DNA of 64,000 bases. It comes from Edaphochlamys debaryana. Its lineage: Eukaryota > Chlorophyta > Chlorophyceae > Chlamydomonadales. The stretch covers positions 372,001 to 436,000 of the forward strand of contig JAEHOE010000096.1 in assembly GCA_016858145.1 (NCBI GenBank), in the 5' to 3' direction. The notes beneath the pieces are model-generated. The model was not told the origin of the DNA. It was given only the letters and a program-made list of their open reading frames with translations, and searched no databases. Every line of letters begins with the position of its first letter. Within the stretch, counting starts at the first letter, position 1. A program made the position numbers and the translations under genes. Below are positions 11,793 through 24,300 of the stretch, in pieces.

Positions 11793-12616
11793 TTCCTGGG
11801 CAGGCTGCGGACCGCCGAGAGCCTTAGGGCTTGCGCAGGGCTCCCCCGGTTGCGCTTCCGAGACCGCCGAGACCATTCCGCGCTGCTCGGGCCCCCCGCT
11901 CCACCAAGCGCGGATCCCCGCTATCCCACAGCCGCACCGGGGTAACCGTTCGACATTTCAGGCCACGGGCGGACTGCGCAGCCGCGAAGGACGGCTTCGG
12001 CGCCGGATGCATGGTGACATGCGGCGCGATTCTTTGCCAGGCTGCCCGCACCTTTTCACCCTGGCACTCTTCCCAAAACCCACACAACTTGTCACGGCCG
12101 GCTTGCGTAGGGTTTGTGTCGATATGGCAGCGTCGGATTGGCCATAACGTACGGTGATGTACAGGGATGTCCTTTAACCCTAGGTCCACGAAGCCCTATG
12201 CTTGCATCTTACTCGTGCGCAGGCTACACTGCACTATCAAATGTTCAACGCCAGTGCGCTATCTCCTAGACAAATTCCTACACGAATCGACGTCTGCCAG
12301 CCTCTACCGCGTCTCTCATCCATATCTGTCCACTAAAGCTGTTCTTGACACATCCGAAGTCTGAGGGAATCTGCAGGTGAGCCGTGGACGCCTTGTGACA
12401 CAGTCCCGGGACCCGACGAGCGGGGCCGCCGACAGCTTGCTCTTGAGCCCTTTTCGGGAACTGGGCTTCCTCATCTGCGGCTCTGTGGCCAGAGCCTGTG
12501 CGGGCGGCGGGAGGCTCTGTCGCGTGGAGCCCTAACGCAGCTGCCTGCAACCCGCATGCCGCGGCCGCGCATTGCAGGGCTCATCGACAGCTGCTCTCTC
12601 GAATCGGCAGTCCGCG
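11793..12616. other. Intergenic upstream of the transporter
   Basis: No exon chain seen. The last part is presumably promoter and 5' UTR of the MFS gene starting at 12617. Confidence 0.45.
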
Positions 12617-15600
12617 ATGTCTTCGCCGTCCCCGCAGCCGTCTGGATGGAGGATGACGGGGCCCATCGTGCCGCCGCCTTCCGGCAGCAGCACCGGAGCT
12701 GCGCCGCTCTGGCGTCGCATCCTGCGCCAGAAGTCGCGCCGCAGCGTAACTCCCGGGCCCCGCCGCAACCTAGCATCTTCGACCTCTGCGACCAGCCTTG
12801 AGCGGCCCGTGAATCCGGTTGCATCCCCGGAGGCAGTGACTCCCGCTGCCGCCGATGTCGCGACCCCCGCGCCCGCGGTTCCGCTCACGCCCGCCGCTCG
12901 CTCGCGGCTCCTGGGCTGGGTGCCCAAGCTCATGGGTCTCTTCACCGTATTCAGCGACGAGCGCTGCAACAGCAAGCTGCTGGCGCTCTGCATAGGTGGG
13001 CGAGGAGCTCGACAGGGCCCCGGGGGATCGAGTCCAGCCAGGGGTTGGCGCGTGTCACTGATGGGCACGGCGCAGCTGGTGTTGCGCGAGCTCTATCGGA
13101 CACACAACCCAACACTGCTACTAGCATGACCAAATCGTACTCACACCCACACGTCATTCCCGCTTCGCTCGGTGTGCGCAGGCCAAATGCTGTGCTCCAT
13201 TGCCACGCTCATCCACGACTCCTACCTGCCCATCTACGTGCACGACCGCCTTGGCCTCAGCACCACGGAGGTGCGTTACTTCACACACGTGTGTTACTAT
13301 GGAGAATAGCTGAGGTGTTACGTACCCATGCCGAAGTGTTATGTACCCCTGCCCACGTGCCTCCCCCCCTCTCCTCCCCCTTCCCCCTCCCCCCCAACCC
13401 CAGATCGGCGCCGTTCAGGGCATTGCCCAGTTCCTGTGCCAGCTGTCCAAGGGCGTGAGCGGCGTGGTGGGCGACATGCTGGGCTCGCAGACGCGCGTGC
13501 TGCTGTTCGGGACGCTGCTCACGTTCGCGTGCAAGCCCATGTTCGCAATGCTCAGCAGCGTGCGGAAGTACTTCGGAGTGTCGGCCTGCCTCACGTGGTG
13601 GGTGGGCGGGCGGCCGAGTGGACCTTGGGTGGGTAGGTTGGTGTTGCCTTAGGCCTCCCTCAGCTGTTGTTGTTTCCATCGGGTAATCGGCACGCCGTAC
13701 CCGTACTGCCGTACAGTGTCACCCCTGACCCTCCCCTTTGCACCTCCCTCCCCCCCCCAGGTTCTTCGTGGCCAAGCTGCTCGACCGCCTGTCCAAGGGC
13801 ATCCGCGAGGCCCCCACAAAGGCAGTCATGAACGAGCTGGCCAAGGAGAGCGGGGACGCGCCGGACGCGGCGTACGGTGAGGGTGGATGGGGGGTGGATT
13901 GGGGCAGGGAGGCTGGGGCCACGAGGCCCCGGGGCGGAAAGGCGAACGGGGGAGCCGGGGAGGGGGGTTGGCATGTACGCAGTGACACAGCGACACCCAT
14001 CGGCCGCCCTCCCCTTCCCCCCCTCCTCCCCTCCCCAGGCCTGCGCCAGTCCCTGGCCACGGGCGGCATGCTGCTGGGCTCCACCATCGCCTCCCTCACC
14101 TTCGCCGCCACCCGCCACAACTACCGCCTCACCTTCGCGGCCTCAGCGGTGCCGCCCGCCCTGGCTCTGGCCTGGATGGCAGCGGTGAGCCCCCGCGGCG
14201 GCGGCGGGACGGGCTGTGTGACTGTACTCGCCCTAACACCCCAACCTGCTTACCGTACCTCTTCCCTTGTGCGTTCTCTCTCGTCGGTGCCCCGCCGCCC
14301 CCGCAGAAGTTCCCCGAAGAGATCTGGGGCGCCGCCAAGCCCAAGCCCGGGGCCAAGCCCGACGCCCAGGCCCAGGCGGCCAGGGAGGCGGCCGCCGCAC
14401 AAGCTGCCAAGGACGCCGCGGCTGCGCGCGACACGGCCGCAGCCCGCGACACGGCGCCCGAGCCCGTGCTGAGCCCGCTGCAGAAGGCGCTGGCCATCCT
14501 GCGCGCCTTCAAGCCCGCCTACTGGCAGGTGGGTTGGTGTGTGCACGTGTGTGTGGGGGGGGGAGGGGGTGCTGCTGCTGCAGGTCATAACAGAGGCCTT
14601 CAGCGCTAGCACCTGTGCCTGTCCTGTGATTTGGTGTGTAGTTTGCACTAGCCGGACATAGCTTTGCTTCATACTTTACGCAACCCCGAGCCTACCGCTG
14701 AGTCCCCCTGTCCTGTAACCTCCTCCCTACCCCCCAACCCCCACCCCCCAGGCCCTGGCGGTGGTGTCCATGCTCTACTTCGCACGCTTCGACGCCTCCT
14801 TCTGCTCCCTGCGCGCCAGATCGGTGAGCGCAGGCGGGGCACAGCGACAGGCAGCTGAGCATGAAGCCCTTTCCCCGCTCCACCGGGGAAGTCCGACCCC
14901 GCTCCACCTGTCTCGCCCCTTCCCCCCCTCAACCCCCCTCCCCCCCTGTCAGGTGATGCCCAAGAGCCTGCTGCCCATGCTGACGCTCTTCAACTCCGTC
15001 ATCCAGGTGCGTACGGCACCGTACGGCACGCCCTGCGGCTTGCGAAGCCCCCGAGGCAGCGCCCCGGGCCTGTTGCCCCTCCCCTGCTCAGCCCCTCTCT
15101 CAAACCTCCTCTGCCCCCCTCTCCCCCCCCACCCTCCCAGATGGTGCTCACCGCCCCCCTGGCCTACTTCTCCGGCCACTCGGTCACCAACCGCAACCGC
15201 CTGCTGCAGGTGGGTGGGTGGGGATGGGGTGGGGTGGGTGGGGTTGAGAGGGCGTGTGAGAGGCCGTGTGCCTCGGGGGCAAAGCGGGGGCAGGACCCTG
15301 GTGCCGCCGTGTCGTTGTGCACCCGCAACGTCCACACCCCTGGACCTCGCACCCCACCTCTCCATCCCCCCCCCGCCCCCCCAGGTGGGCTTTGCCGTCA
15401 TGATGGCGGCCGACTGGGCCTTCGCCTCCAAGCGCACCGCCAACCCGCCAGGTGTGCACTGCGGCACCGAGCGCCTTCATTCCAGTGCGGCCTCCAACCA
15501 CACCCACGTGCTTCACGCCTTTACCTCGACACACGATAGCCACGGCGTCAGCTTCGCCGCCTCTCCCATGGCCACTTGTTCCCGCGCTTCGATCCAACCT

Positions 15601-16989
15601 TCCCCCCTCCAGCTTTACCGCCTCTCTCCTCACCACCTGACCCCCTCCTCCTCCTCCTCCTCCCCCTCCCCCCCCCCCCCCCCCCCCCCCCCAGGCATGT
15701 TCCTAGCCTCGGCCCTGGTGGGCCTGCACATGTCCCTCACCCATGCCACCACCATGTCCATGGTCTCCTCCTACATGCCCACCGGCCACCTGCCGGGCGT
15801 GGGGCGCATGTCGGGAACCGCCGTGTCCTTCACCGACCTGCTGCTGGGTGAGGAGGGGGGCCGATGGAATGGGGCTGGGGCGGGCACCGGGTTGGGGCGC
15901 AGTGGGGGCTCACGGGGGCTGCTGGGGTGTACGCGGATACCTTGCATGCGCGCCGCACCGCACCCTCTCCCAGCCCAGCAGCCCATGCATAAACCCCTCC
16001 CCCCTCTTCCCCCCTCCCCCCCTCCCCCCTCCTCTCCAGGCTTCGTGCTGGCCGCCTCCAACGGAGTGGCGGGGCTGCTGGCCGACAAGTCCCGGGCCCG
16101 GGGGTACGGAGACATCGGCTGCTTCGCGGGTGAGTCCTGGGGTGCCGTACTGTACGGTACGGCTCGCGGTTAGGGTTACGGAGACATCTATCGGTTGCTT
16201 CGCGCGTGAGGGAGGGAAGAGACGGGGGGCGTGGAAGTGCGGCATCCGAGGGCTCACGAGGGCTGAGGGCTGACTGAGGGTCCCTCCGCGGTGCTGTGGA
16301 GCTGGCGCACCTCACCACTCATGTGCTTGCCCCCTCTCTCCCCTCCCCCACCCCTCCCCAGGCGGCGCCGCCGCCTCCGGCCTGTCCATGCTGCTGCTGG
16401 CGGCCTTCGAGCGCTGGGGCCACCTGGGCAGGCAGGACCTGGTCAACGCACGGCCGCCGAGGGGGGGCAGGGCCGCCGCCCCTGCGGCCGCCGCCCCTGC
16501 GGCCGCAGCTCCGGCTGCGGCTCCGGCGGCTCCGGTTGTGGCGCCCTCGCCCGCCTCCCACCCGGTGGCGCTGACGGAGAGGGAGGGCGCCGACAAGGAG
16601 GCCCCCGCCCCCGCCCCCGTGACGCCGGTCGCGTCATCCGCCAAGGCCTCCGCGGCCAACCTGGCGGCCAAGGTGGGAGGGGACCCCGGCGGGCACCGCT
16701 CCACTGCATGCCGGGCTGCGCGCCCGCCCCGCACCCGAACACCCCTCACGCACCCCTGCCTCGCTCCGCTCCGCGCTGCCCCCATCCGCAGATCTCCTCC
16801 GCCCGCGCCTCCGCCGCCAACCTCAAGGACAAGGCCGGCCCCGCCTCCACCCGCGCCTCCGCCGCCAACCTCGCCCGGGCCGCCGCCGCCGCCCTGGCCT
16901 CCTCGGCGCCTGGTGCGGCGGCCGCAGCTGCGTGTGTGGACTGCGGCAGCGACGACACGTGCCGCGCGGACAAGCGCAAGGCCGAGTGA
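12617..16989 (+). CDS. Major facilitator superfamily transporter
   Basis: Fourteen exons close in phase to 719 aa: 12617-12995, 13182-13270, 13404-13597, 13761-13876, 14039-14184, 14307-14528, 14752-14823, 14953-15006, 15141-15209, 15385-15451, 15695-15847, 16040-16129, 16362-16672, 16792-16989. About 12 membrane spans follow a roughly 110-residue Ser/Pro/Ala-rich N-terminus. The cytoplasmic signature DRLSKGIREAPTKAVMNELA followed by GLRQSLATGG resembles the DRxGKGxRxAPRDALIAD...GxRQxLDT motif of a bacterial-type MFS group whose substrates are mostly unknown. The central loop after span 6 is an Ala/Lys-rich insert with RDTAAARDTA. The cytoplasmic tail is Ala/Pro-rich, repeats [KR]ASAANL three times and ends with Cys residues (ACVDCGSDDTC). 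Substrate and membrane are not predictable from the sequence. Confidence 0.85.
15663..15692. repeat. Homopolymer C tract in an intron
   Basis: An almost pure C run of roughly 30 bases immediately precedes the AG acceptor of the MFS exon at 15695. It is the extreme case of the C-rich acceptor tracts seen throughout the window. Confidence 0.8.
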
Positions 16990-19900
16990 GGAGGATGGAG
17001 GGAGGGACGCGGGGAGGGGTGTGTGGATGGGAGGGATCCCAGTGGAGGGACGCGGCGGGGGCTTGCTTGCGCACGGAAGAGCGCGCACGCAGGACAGTTT
17101 ATGCATGCGTGGAGGGGTGGTGGGTTCAGGAACGGTTTCGTGTGGTCTCAGTGTGCTCTGAGGCCATGGCGGCAAGGGGTGGGGGATCCTTGAGGGACGG
17201 GGTGAGGGTGAGAGAGAGAGATGACTGATCATGAGCTCGTCCTGGGGTGACTGATTTGGATGCAGGGCGTCCGAGGCAATGCGTTCGGCTGCGATCTCGG
17301 CTTGGCTGCTGAACCCCTGCTGACGTGGAGGCGAGTAGCGGCATGGAGAAAGGCGCTTTCGTAAGCAAGTGTGCTCCGCCTTGATTTGGGGGGATCAACA
17401 CGGCATGTCACTGCGGCAGTTTGGTGGGGTGTGGCGGGCTAACATATGCCAGACTGCGTGGCGTGCGTGCAACCGCTACGAAGCTCACTAAGCTCACAAG
17501 GAGAGACGTTGGGGTCACGAGTAGAGTCAATGCACGCATAGTCATTGTGTCGTGTGGATTTGAACCAGTCCCGCTTTAGGGGCCAGGCTCTGAAGAAGTG
17601 TGACAGGTGTGAGGAGAAGAACAGCCCAGGGCATGGTCCGCCGCATCCGCTGCACAGCGTACTGGGGTGTCTGGCAGGTTGTTCTGGGTTGGTCAGGACT
17701 TTGCAGGTTGAACCTTTCAACGTCTTGGGGTGCGAGGTTCGGCAACGGAGCGGAAGGTTACGGCATGTTGAAGGGTTGGGGTGCGGTATAGTTCGGATGC
17801 CTTGCCCTGATGCAAGCGATTACTTTCCTCAGCATTTGAGGGTTCCACACATGCACTCAAGTGCCTAGCTAGATAGGCGCAGACGTCTCCCTTTGGAGGA
17901 GCGCTCATTCTTTCAGCACCATCACTGTTTTGGGGTGGTACGTATCTGGATTAGAGCCATGAGCACAGGAGAGCACGGGTCGCTTCTTAGCGGTTACCTG
18001 AACCCCTTTCTGTGCGCCGAGCCTGTGTTAATTGGCAGCCCCGCCTTTCTTCGGTTGTTAGTTTCTGAGACATGGTATGCCCGTGATCCTGACCCCGGCA
18101 GTGTGCGCCTTTCTCTGCGCTGCCTTTTTCCACCTGATAAACTCGCCAGATACACTGAAGCTGTGTGATTGCTGTGTTTAGGGCACTCTTGGCAAGCCCT
18201 CGCGTAGCCCTGTCTCGTCTCTGCCGCTACTCGTTGTTGGCGACGGGGCGAGGCAGGAGGGAACGGAGGGGTAGAGGGGGGACGGCCCCCACGGCGTCCG
18301 TCCGCTGCCCCATGTTGCCGAGGGCCCTGCGCACCCGCCCGCTGCAGGCCCCCGTGCGCAGCCCCATTGGCGGCCGCGGGGTGTTGGGCGGGCGTTGGCG
18401 TTGTGGGCTTTGAGTGTCTCATCATATATGTCTGCTTGATGTACCCATAGCGTCCGTCTGCACAGGACGTTTGCAAGTAGTCGTCAGCCGTAGGCTGGGC
18501 GCTTGGGAACCGGTCGTGGCGTTATCACCCGGCACCGGGTCTGTGCGTGTTCACGGTTTGCAGGGAGCAGTTTGTGTTCCATGGTAAGAATTTGGCGTTT
18601 GCGATTGAGACAGGCCCGCCGTCAACATTGATGAGAGCCGGGATGCATCCTTGCTGGGTTTTGAGGGGTGGGTCCCCTGCCAAGCCCGCTGGACGAGCAC
18701 CTGCCTTGTGTTCCTGACCTGTGTCCTGGCAATGGGCATGTGGGTTTGCCTTGATTGGGGCGGTGAGGTATGATAAGGGAGTCTTGAGACGCGGCGGCTC
18801 AATCAAGTAGTGCCGTGCAGCAGCCAGGGCGGGAGTTCCCTGCTGGCTGGGGAGCATGGACTGAGGGCGGTACGGCTAGTACGGCAGTCTGCATGCTGGG
18901 GGTGAGGTGGCGTACGTGGACCCCGGCGGCCAGAGAGGGATGGGCTGTGCCGGCTCGGTCGGTTGAGGCCTCGTGGACCGGCGGGCATGGCCGGAGGCAG
19001 CCTTGCCTGTGGTGCGCGTGCGGTGGTGGGGGGCCGTGAGGGGCCTCTGCTGCCGTGTGTGCGTCGAGGCGGTGTGGTGATGGCGGTGGAGGACGGATGC
19101 GTCCTGGGCTTTGCGTCAAGACGTACACTCGGGACGAGGGTACGTAGGTGCGGCGTTGGGCATTGCGTTAAGGCCTTCATCCGGGACGAGGGCACATAGG
19201 TGCGGCGGCGGAAGGTGCGTGGCTTGGCCCCTCGCTGCGGCTTGCGGGTTGCAGCGCCTCCGCGAGCCCTGACATGCATCATGTCCTCGACGGCACGGGG
19301 CGCAGAAGCGCGCACTGGTGGTCAGGTGGGCACCTGCGCCTGGCGGCGCGGCATCCGATGCAGGGGCCGGCAGAGACTTCATTTTGGCTGTATGTGGCTG
19401 CCGCTGACTCGTAGTGTTTGGTAGTTCTGATACATTCTCGCTTTGCTTTGCTTCGCTTTGCTTTAGTAGATTAGTACCCAGGATCCCTCGCTGCCCGCAC
19501 TCAGACCCTGTTGCGTGGGTTGCTTGGTGGTGGTCCCATGCTGATGGATGCCCCACTGAGGAGGGCCCTGCCTCATCCCGCTGTAACCCCTCTGTCTGGG
19601 CCTGCCCATTCTGGCTTCGGCCTGTTGCGCGTGGCGCTGGCCTCAGCCAATCAAGAGCGAGCGAGGCCCGCAAGCCCCAAGCAAGTGCTCCGCCGGTGGG
19701 TACCAAGTACGGCGGGGCAGCACGGGACCCCGGCAGGACCCCGGTCCATCGGTCTCAGTTGAGTGGGGCCGCAACCATAGCCAGTCCAGCCACCGGCCGA
19801 CGCCCCGCCCTGGGACTATCCGGCACCACAGCCAGAGCCCTCTTCTATCTGCTCCCATGAGAGGTCGCCGGCGAGAGCGCATGCATGTTATCAGAAGCCC

Positions 19901-21306
19901 AGCAATCAATGATCAGAGCCCCATGCACATGACACCTACATGCATGACACCAAGCACCAGCCCTGTAACCGATGGACCTGTAGGCCCTGTCTACACACCG
20001 TCCAACAGCGCTCTCTCCGCATGAATACCGGTACCCACATACCCCGCGGCCGCCCACAGGAGGCGAGGATCGGCTCGCCCCATTAGATACCCCGGGTACC
20101 CCGGCCTTGCTTCCAGCACTCACTAATGAGGCCCTGGCTGCCGTGCCTCAGTTCGCCTCTAACGAGTGCATATCTGGCGTCTACGCACAGCAATTACGTC
20201 AGTCCATCATGCATTCGCCCAGGCCACTGTCACGTCGTCACGGCCTGGACACACCGCCCCGCTTCCAGACAGAGAAACATGCAGTACCGTGTCAGCCCCC
20301 CTGATCTAGGAAGCAAAATCCATCATCCGCTGTGCCCTCATGCATTGATGGTTGACGACGCAGAGAGAAGAGTACCCCCCTGGTAGGCACACGCACACGC
20401 CTCCGCGCGCGCCGCCATGACTAATGCGCCCAGCCACGTGGGCCCCCCCACGTGGCCCCGTAGCAGGCCCCCGTCCCCAAGCCCCTGCCCCTCCTGCCCC
20501 CGATCCCGTGCCTTAATCCCCCGCAGGCCGCAGCCCTCCACCGCCGGCAGCGGGAGGAGGGGCAGTCGGGCCGGGGCCACCTCGGCGCAGGCGCACGGGG
20601 GAGGCCTGCATGGGGCGTGGGCAGTGCGCCGCCGCCGTGTCGTACGACAGGACGAGCCACAGCGCGTGACTAACGCACCCGTGCACAGATCCGTGAGCAG
20701 GGGGTTGTCCATCAGCGCCGCCGCCGCCACCGCCGGACGGGGGGCCCCGGGTGAGGCGCCCGAGGAGGTCGAGGCACTCGGACCACATAGCTGCTGGGAC
20801 GAAGTAGACGAAGGGCGGGGGGGGGGGGCGAGGCGGAATCAGTCCCTGCACGCCCCTCCGGAGCTCCCATCAAGTATATTAAACCGCCTGCCCGCCGCCG
20901 CCCGCCTGCCCGGCCTCACACGCAGTGGATGACCGCCAGGGCTCGGGCCTCGCGCCCCTCAGCTCCCACGGGGCCACAGGAGAGTCATTGGCTCCTCCTC
21001 CTCGGTAGCTAGCCGGCGTGCCAGCAGACCTGTCTGATGCGGCTGCTGCTGCTTCTGCGTCGTCGTCGTCGGCGGCGGCCATGTGCCCCCTGGCCTCCAG
21101 GACAGTGCTGGAGGTGGAGGAGGATGTGGGTGGGGAGGCGGAGGTGGAGAAGGAGGCCGAGGCGGAGGTGGAAGTGGAGGCGGGTGTCGAGGAAGCACAG
21201 AGGCATGGGAGAGGCAGACGGAGGGCTGGGCGGGTGGCCCGGGCGGCCCGGGCAGCCTCTGGGTGGGGAGAGGTCCGCTGCCAGGCACTCCGCTGCCTCC
21301 CGCCAC
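16990..21306. other. Gene-poor stretch; possible unresolved exon near 20.7 kb
   Basis: From 17.0 to 20.4 kb I see no convincing exon on either strand; the region is lower in GC and has short direct repeats (see 19106-19207). Between about 20690 and 20794 the minus strand has a good acceptor (pyrimidine tract, then TTCGTCCCAG) followed by an open stretch reading PAVAAAALMDNPLLTDLCT. This may be a 3' exon of the membrane-protein gene upstream or part of another gene; I could not connect it. Confidence 0.4.
19106..19207 (+). repeat. Direct tandem duplication, two copies of about 50 bp
   Basis: Two diverged copies, about 19106-19154 and 19158-19207, share GGG[CA][TA]TTGCGT at the start and CGGGACGAGGG...TAGGTGCGGCG at the end. 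They lie in a non-coding stretch. Confidence 0.7.
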
Positions 21307-24300
21307 TCAGCGCTGACCCGGGGCCAGCTTCCACAGGTACGCCCTCACGTCCGCCTGAACCGCCTCCAGGAGGCCTACGGAGCGAGGGTGGTATAGGGGA
21401 CAGGAGGGCGTGAGCACGCCCCCACGTCCGGTGAGGTTGTGGGCAGAGCGAGCGGGAGGAAGATTTGGGAAGCACGGGGCGGATGCCGAGTCCTTCCCCT
21501 TTCCTCCCTGTCCCCGCCCGAGCCTGTGCTAGGCCGCCGTCCCGCACCCGCTGCAGCCAGCCGTACCCGCTCCGCCTCCTGCCGTACGCTGCACCACATG
21601 GCCGTGTCGTACAGCACCTCGCACAATGAGCCCGCGTCCGCCGCCGGCCAGGCCGCCGCTGCCGCCGCCAGCTTGGCGCAGAGTTGGGCGGGGGTCAGCG
21701 GCGGCGAGCAGCGGCAGCGGGGGCAGCGGCAGCAGGGGCAGGGCAGCGGGGTCAGCGGCAGCGGCGGCCCCAGGCTGGGAGGCTGGCGCTGAGCTGGTGC
21801 TGGGGTGAGAGGAAGGGGCGCAATGGAGTTAGGGGGTATTGTTCGTGAGCTTGGGAAGTGCAGGGTAGCGCTGTAGCGGCCTCATCTTGCCCTGCGTGCT
21901 GACCTCGTGTCCAGTCCCAGCCCCAGTACCAGTCCCAGTCCCACGGCAGCCCCTCCCTCGGTCCTCGGGGAGTGCTCCAATCCCCCCCCCACCTCACCAG
22001 GACCAGGCCGGGATCAGGCGGCGCATCCAGCAGCTCGACGTCGTACTCGAGCAGATTTTACGGCACCGCTCCGCCACCAACCGCAGCTGCGGCTGCCGTG
22101 GCGGCACTTGCACGGCCCGCCGCCGCCAGCCGTGTCGCCAGCCAGGACGGCGGTCTTGCAGCGCAGGGTGACCTGCACCTCCGCCACCGCCACCTCCACT
22201 TCTGTTGCCGCCGCTATCCCGCCGCCCCCCTGCCCCCGCCCCCCGAGGCACGCGGAGCACCAGATGCAGTCGGGGCACCGCCGCCGCCGCCGCCGCCACC
22301 GCCGGCTGCACTGCCCCGACGCTGCCGCCGCCCCCCACCAACAGCACCCGCGGTGGCAGTCCCACGGGTGGGCACCGCCACGTGGCTCGACACGTGCGCG
22401 ATACCGGTAGGCAGGAGCCCTGACGCCCTGCTCCAATCCTCACCGCCCCACCCCGCCCAGTGCGTCCTCACTCCTGCTCTCGGCCCGCCCCTCCACACCC
22501 GGCCCCTCGAGCGCCCCCAACACAAGGGCCGCCTCCACGGCTCCGCGGTCACGCTCACCAGGAGCTGACAGGCATGTCGCCTCCCCGCCCGCCCCGCCCC
22601 TCCGCCCGGGTCCGCAGCCGCCACCCATGCTGATCACCCTCATTTCCCGCCGCCCCCAGGGCCTCCGCCGCCAGGGCCGCCTCGACGCAGCCCCGCTCCA
22701 CGGACCCCACCGACAGCCGCACCCGCCCCCGCCCCCCGCCGGCGCAGGCCGCCAGGGCCGCCTCCAGGCGGGTGAGGGAGGCGCGGGGGGCCTCGGGGCA
22801 GTGGGGGGGGTGGGCGTGCAGGATCTGAGCGGGCAGGGCGGGGCAGGAGGGAGGGGTATGGGGCCGGCGGGGCTAAAGCAAAATGCAATGCGAGTGATGT
22901 GGGCGCGCACAGCTCCGGGCCGGCGGGGCGTGGGGGGCGGGGCATGGGGAGGGCCGTGGCGGAAGGCGGGAATGCAGGACAAATGTGGTGATTCAGCAGG
23001 ACCCGGCCTTTAAAGAAATAGAGTGTAAAGCTCAGCAATGATCAGGGCTACAGGGTGTGAACTGTGAAGCTCACGCGCCCCCCCACACACACCTTGAGCA
23101 CGCTGCACCTGCGCTCTATCCGGGACCGGTACAGCGGCCTCGCGCTCAGGGGCGCCAGCGCGCCGCCGCCGCCGCCCTCCGCCCCGGCCCCACCCTCGGC
23201 CCCGCTCTCACTCCCCGCCGCCCAAGCAGGGCCTGCCGTCGCCGCGGGCCCAGCGCTGGCGGGGGCGGGGGGCAGCGGCCGGCGGGCGAGCGCACGTGGC
23301 TCGGGGGCGGCCGCCTCTGGGGCCGGCATCACACGTGATCCCCATGCGGCTGCCGTACGGGCCTCGGCTGCACGTGCCGCCAGAGCTTCCCCGGGCCTGC
23401 GGGCGCCCGGCCTGTCAGCCGGCGGCTGCGTGGCCCCTCCGGGGATAGGGGCAGGCGGGGGCTGCGTCCGCGGCGTGGGCGGCTGCCCCTCCGCCGCTGC
23501 GTGGCCCGGTCCCCCCGAGGGCGATGGCTTCCAGCAGGCGGCCTTGCCCTCGTCCCGAGGTGGTCTGAAGGGAGCCGGTGGTGTGGTGGCGGCGGCGGCG
23601 GCGCGGGCCCTGCGGGCTTGCGTGGCCGGGCGGCAGAGGGCCAGGTGGAGGCAGGCCTCCGCCGCCGCCACCAGCAGACGGGAGGCCAGCTGCCAGGGGA
23701 TGGACACGCCGCCGGGCACGTGATCCTGCGGCGTACGGCAGTGGTATGGCAAGAGTACGGGTTTCCTCCAGATGCGTTGAGATGAAGCAAGGCGGGAGAG
23801 GCAGTCGAGGGGCTGCCCGTCTCTGTGGCCGCCTCCACCCTATGCTCCCCGGTTCCCCCCGCTGTCCCCCCCCCCAAACCCCCCACCTGGTACCATGAGG
23901 CCAGGACGCAATTCGCCATGGCCACCCAGGCGCAGTACGACAGCTCGACGACCATGTTGACATCCTGCCGCATGTACGTTCGTACATGGGCCGTACACAC
24001 GAGGATGGGGCAGGTCATCAGCACGCGCCGGTGCCGTGATTCCCCCGCCCGGCCACCCCGTCCTCCCATGCAGCAGCCGTACACTACTCACCCAGACGCC
24101 CAACACCGACATGAAGAGCAGGATGTCGTACGGCCAGTGCAGGTGGAAGAGGCTGACTAATGCCATGCGGGACGGTACGAAGGCGGGGCCCATGGCCACG
24201 TGGAAGACCGTGTCCGTCGCCCGGGTGCCGTACAGCAGCACCGCAACCACCTGTGGTCGGGTACAGGGGGAGGGAGAAAGAGGGGGGTGAGGGGGGTGGA

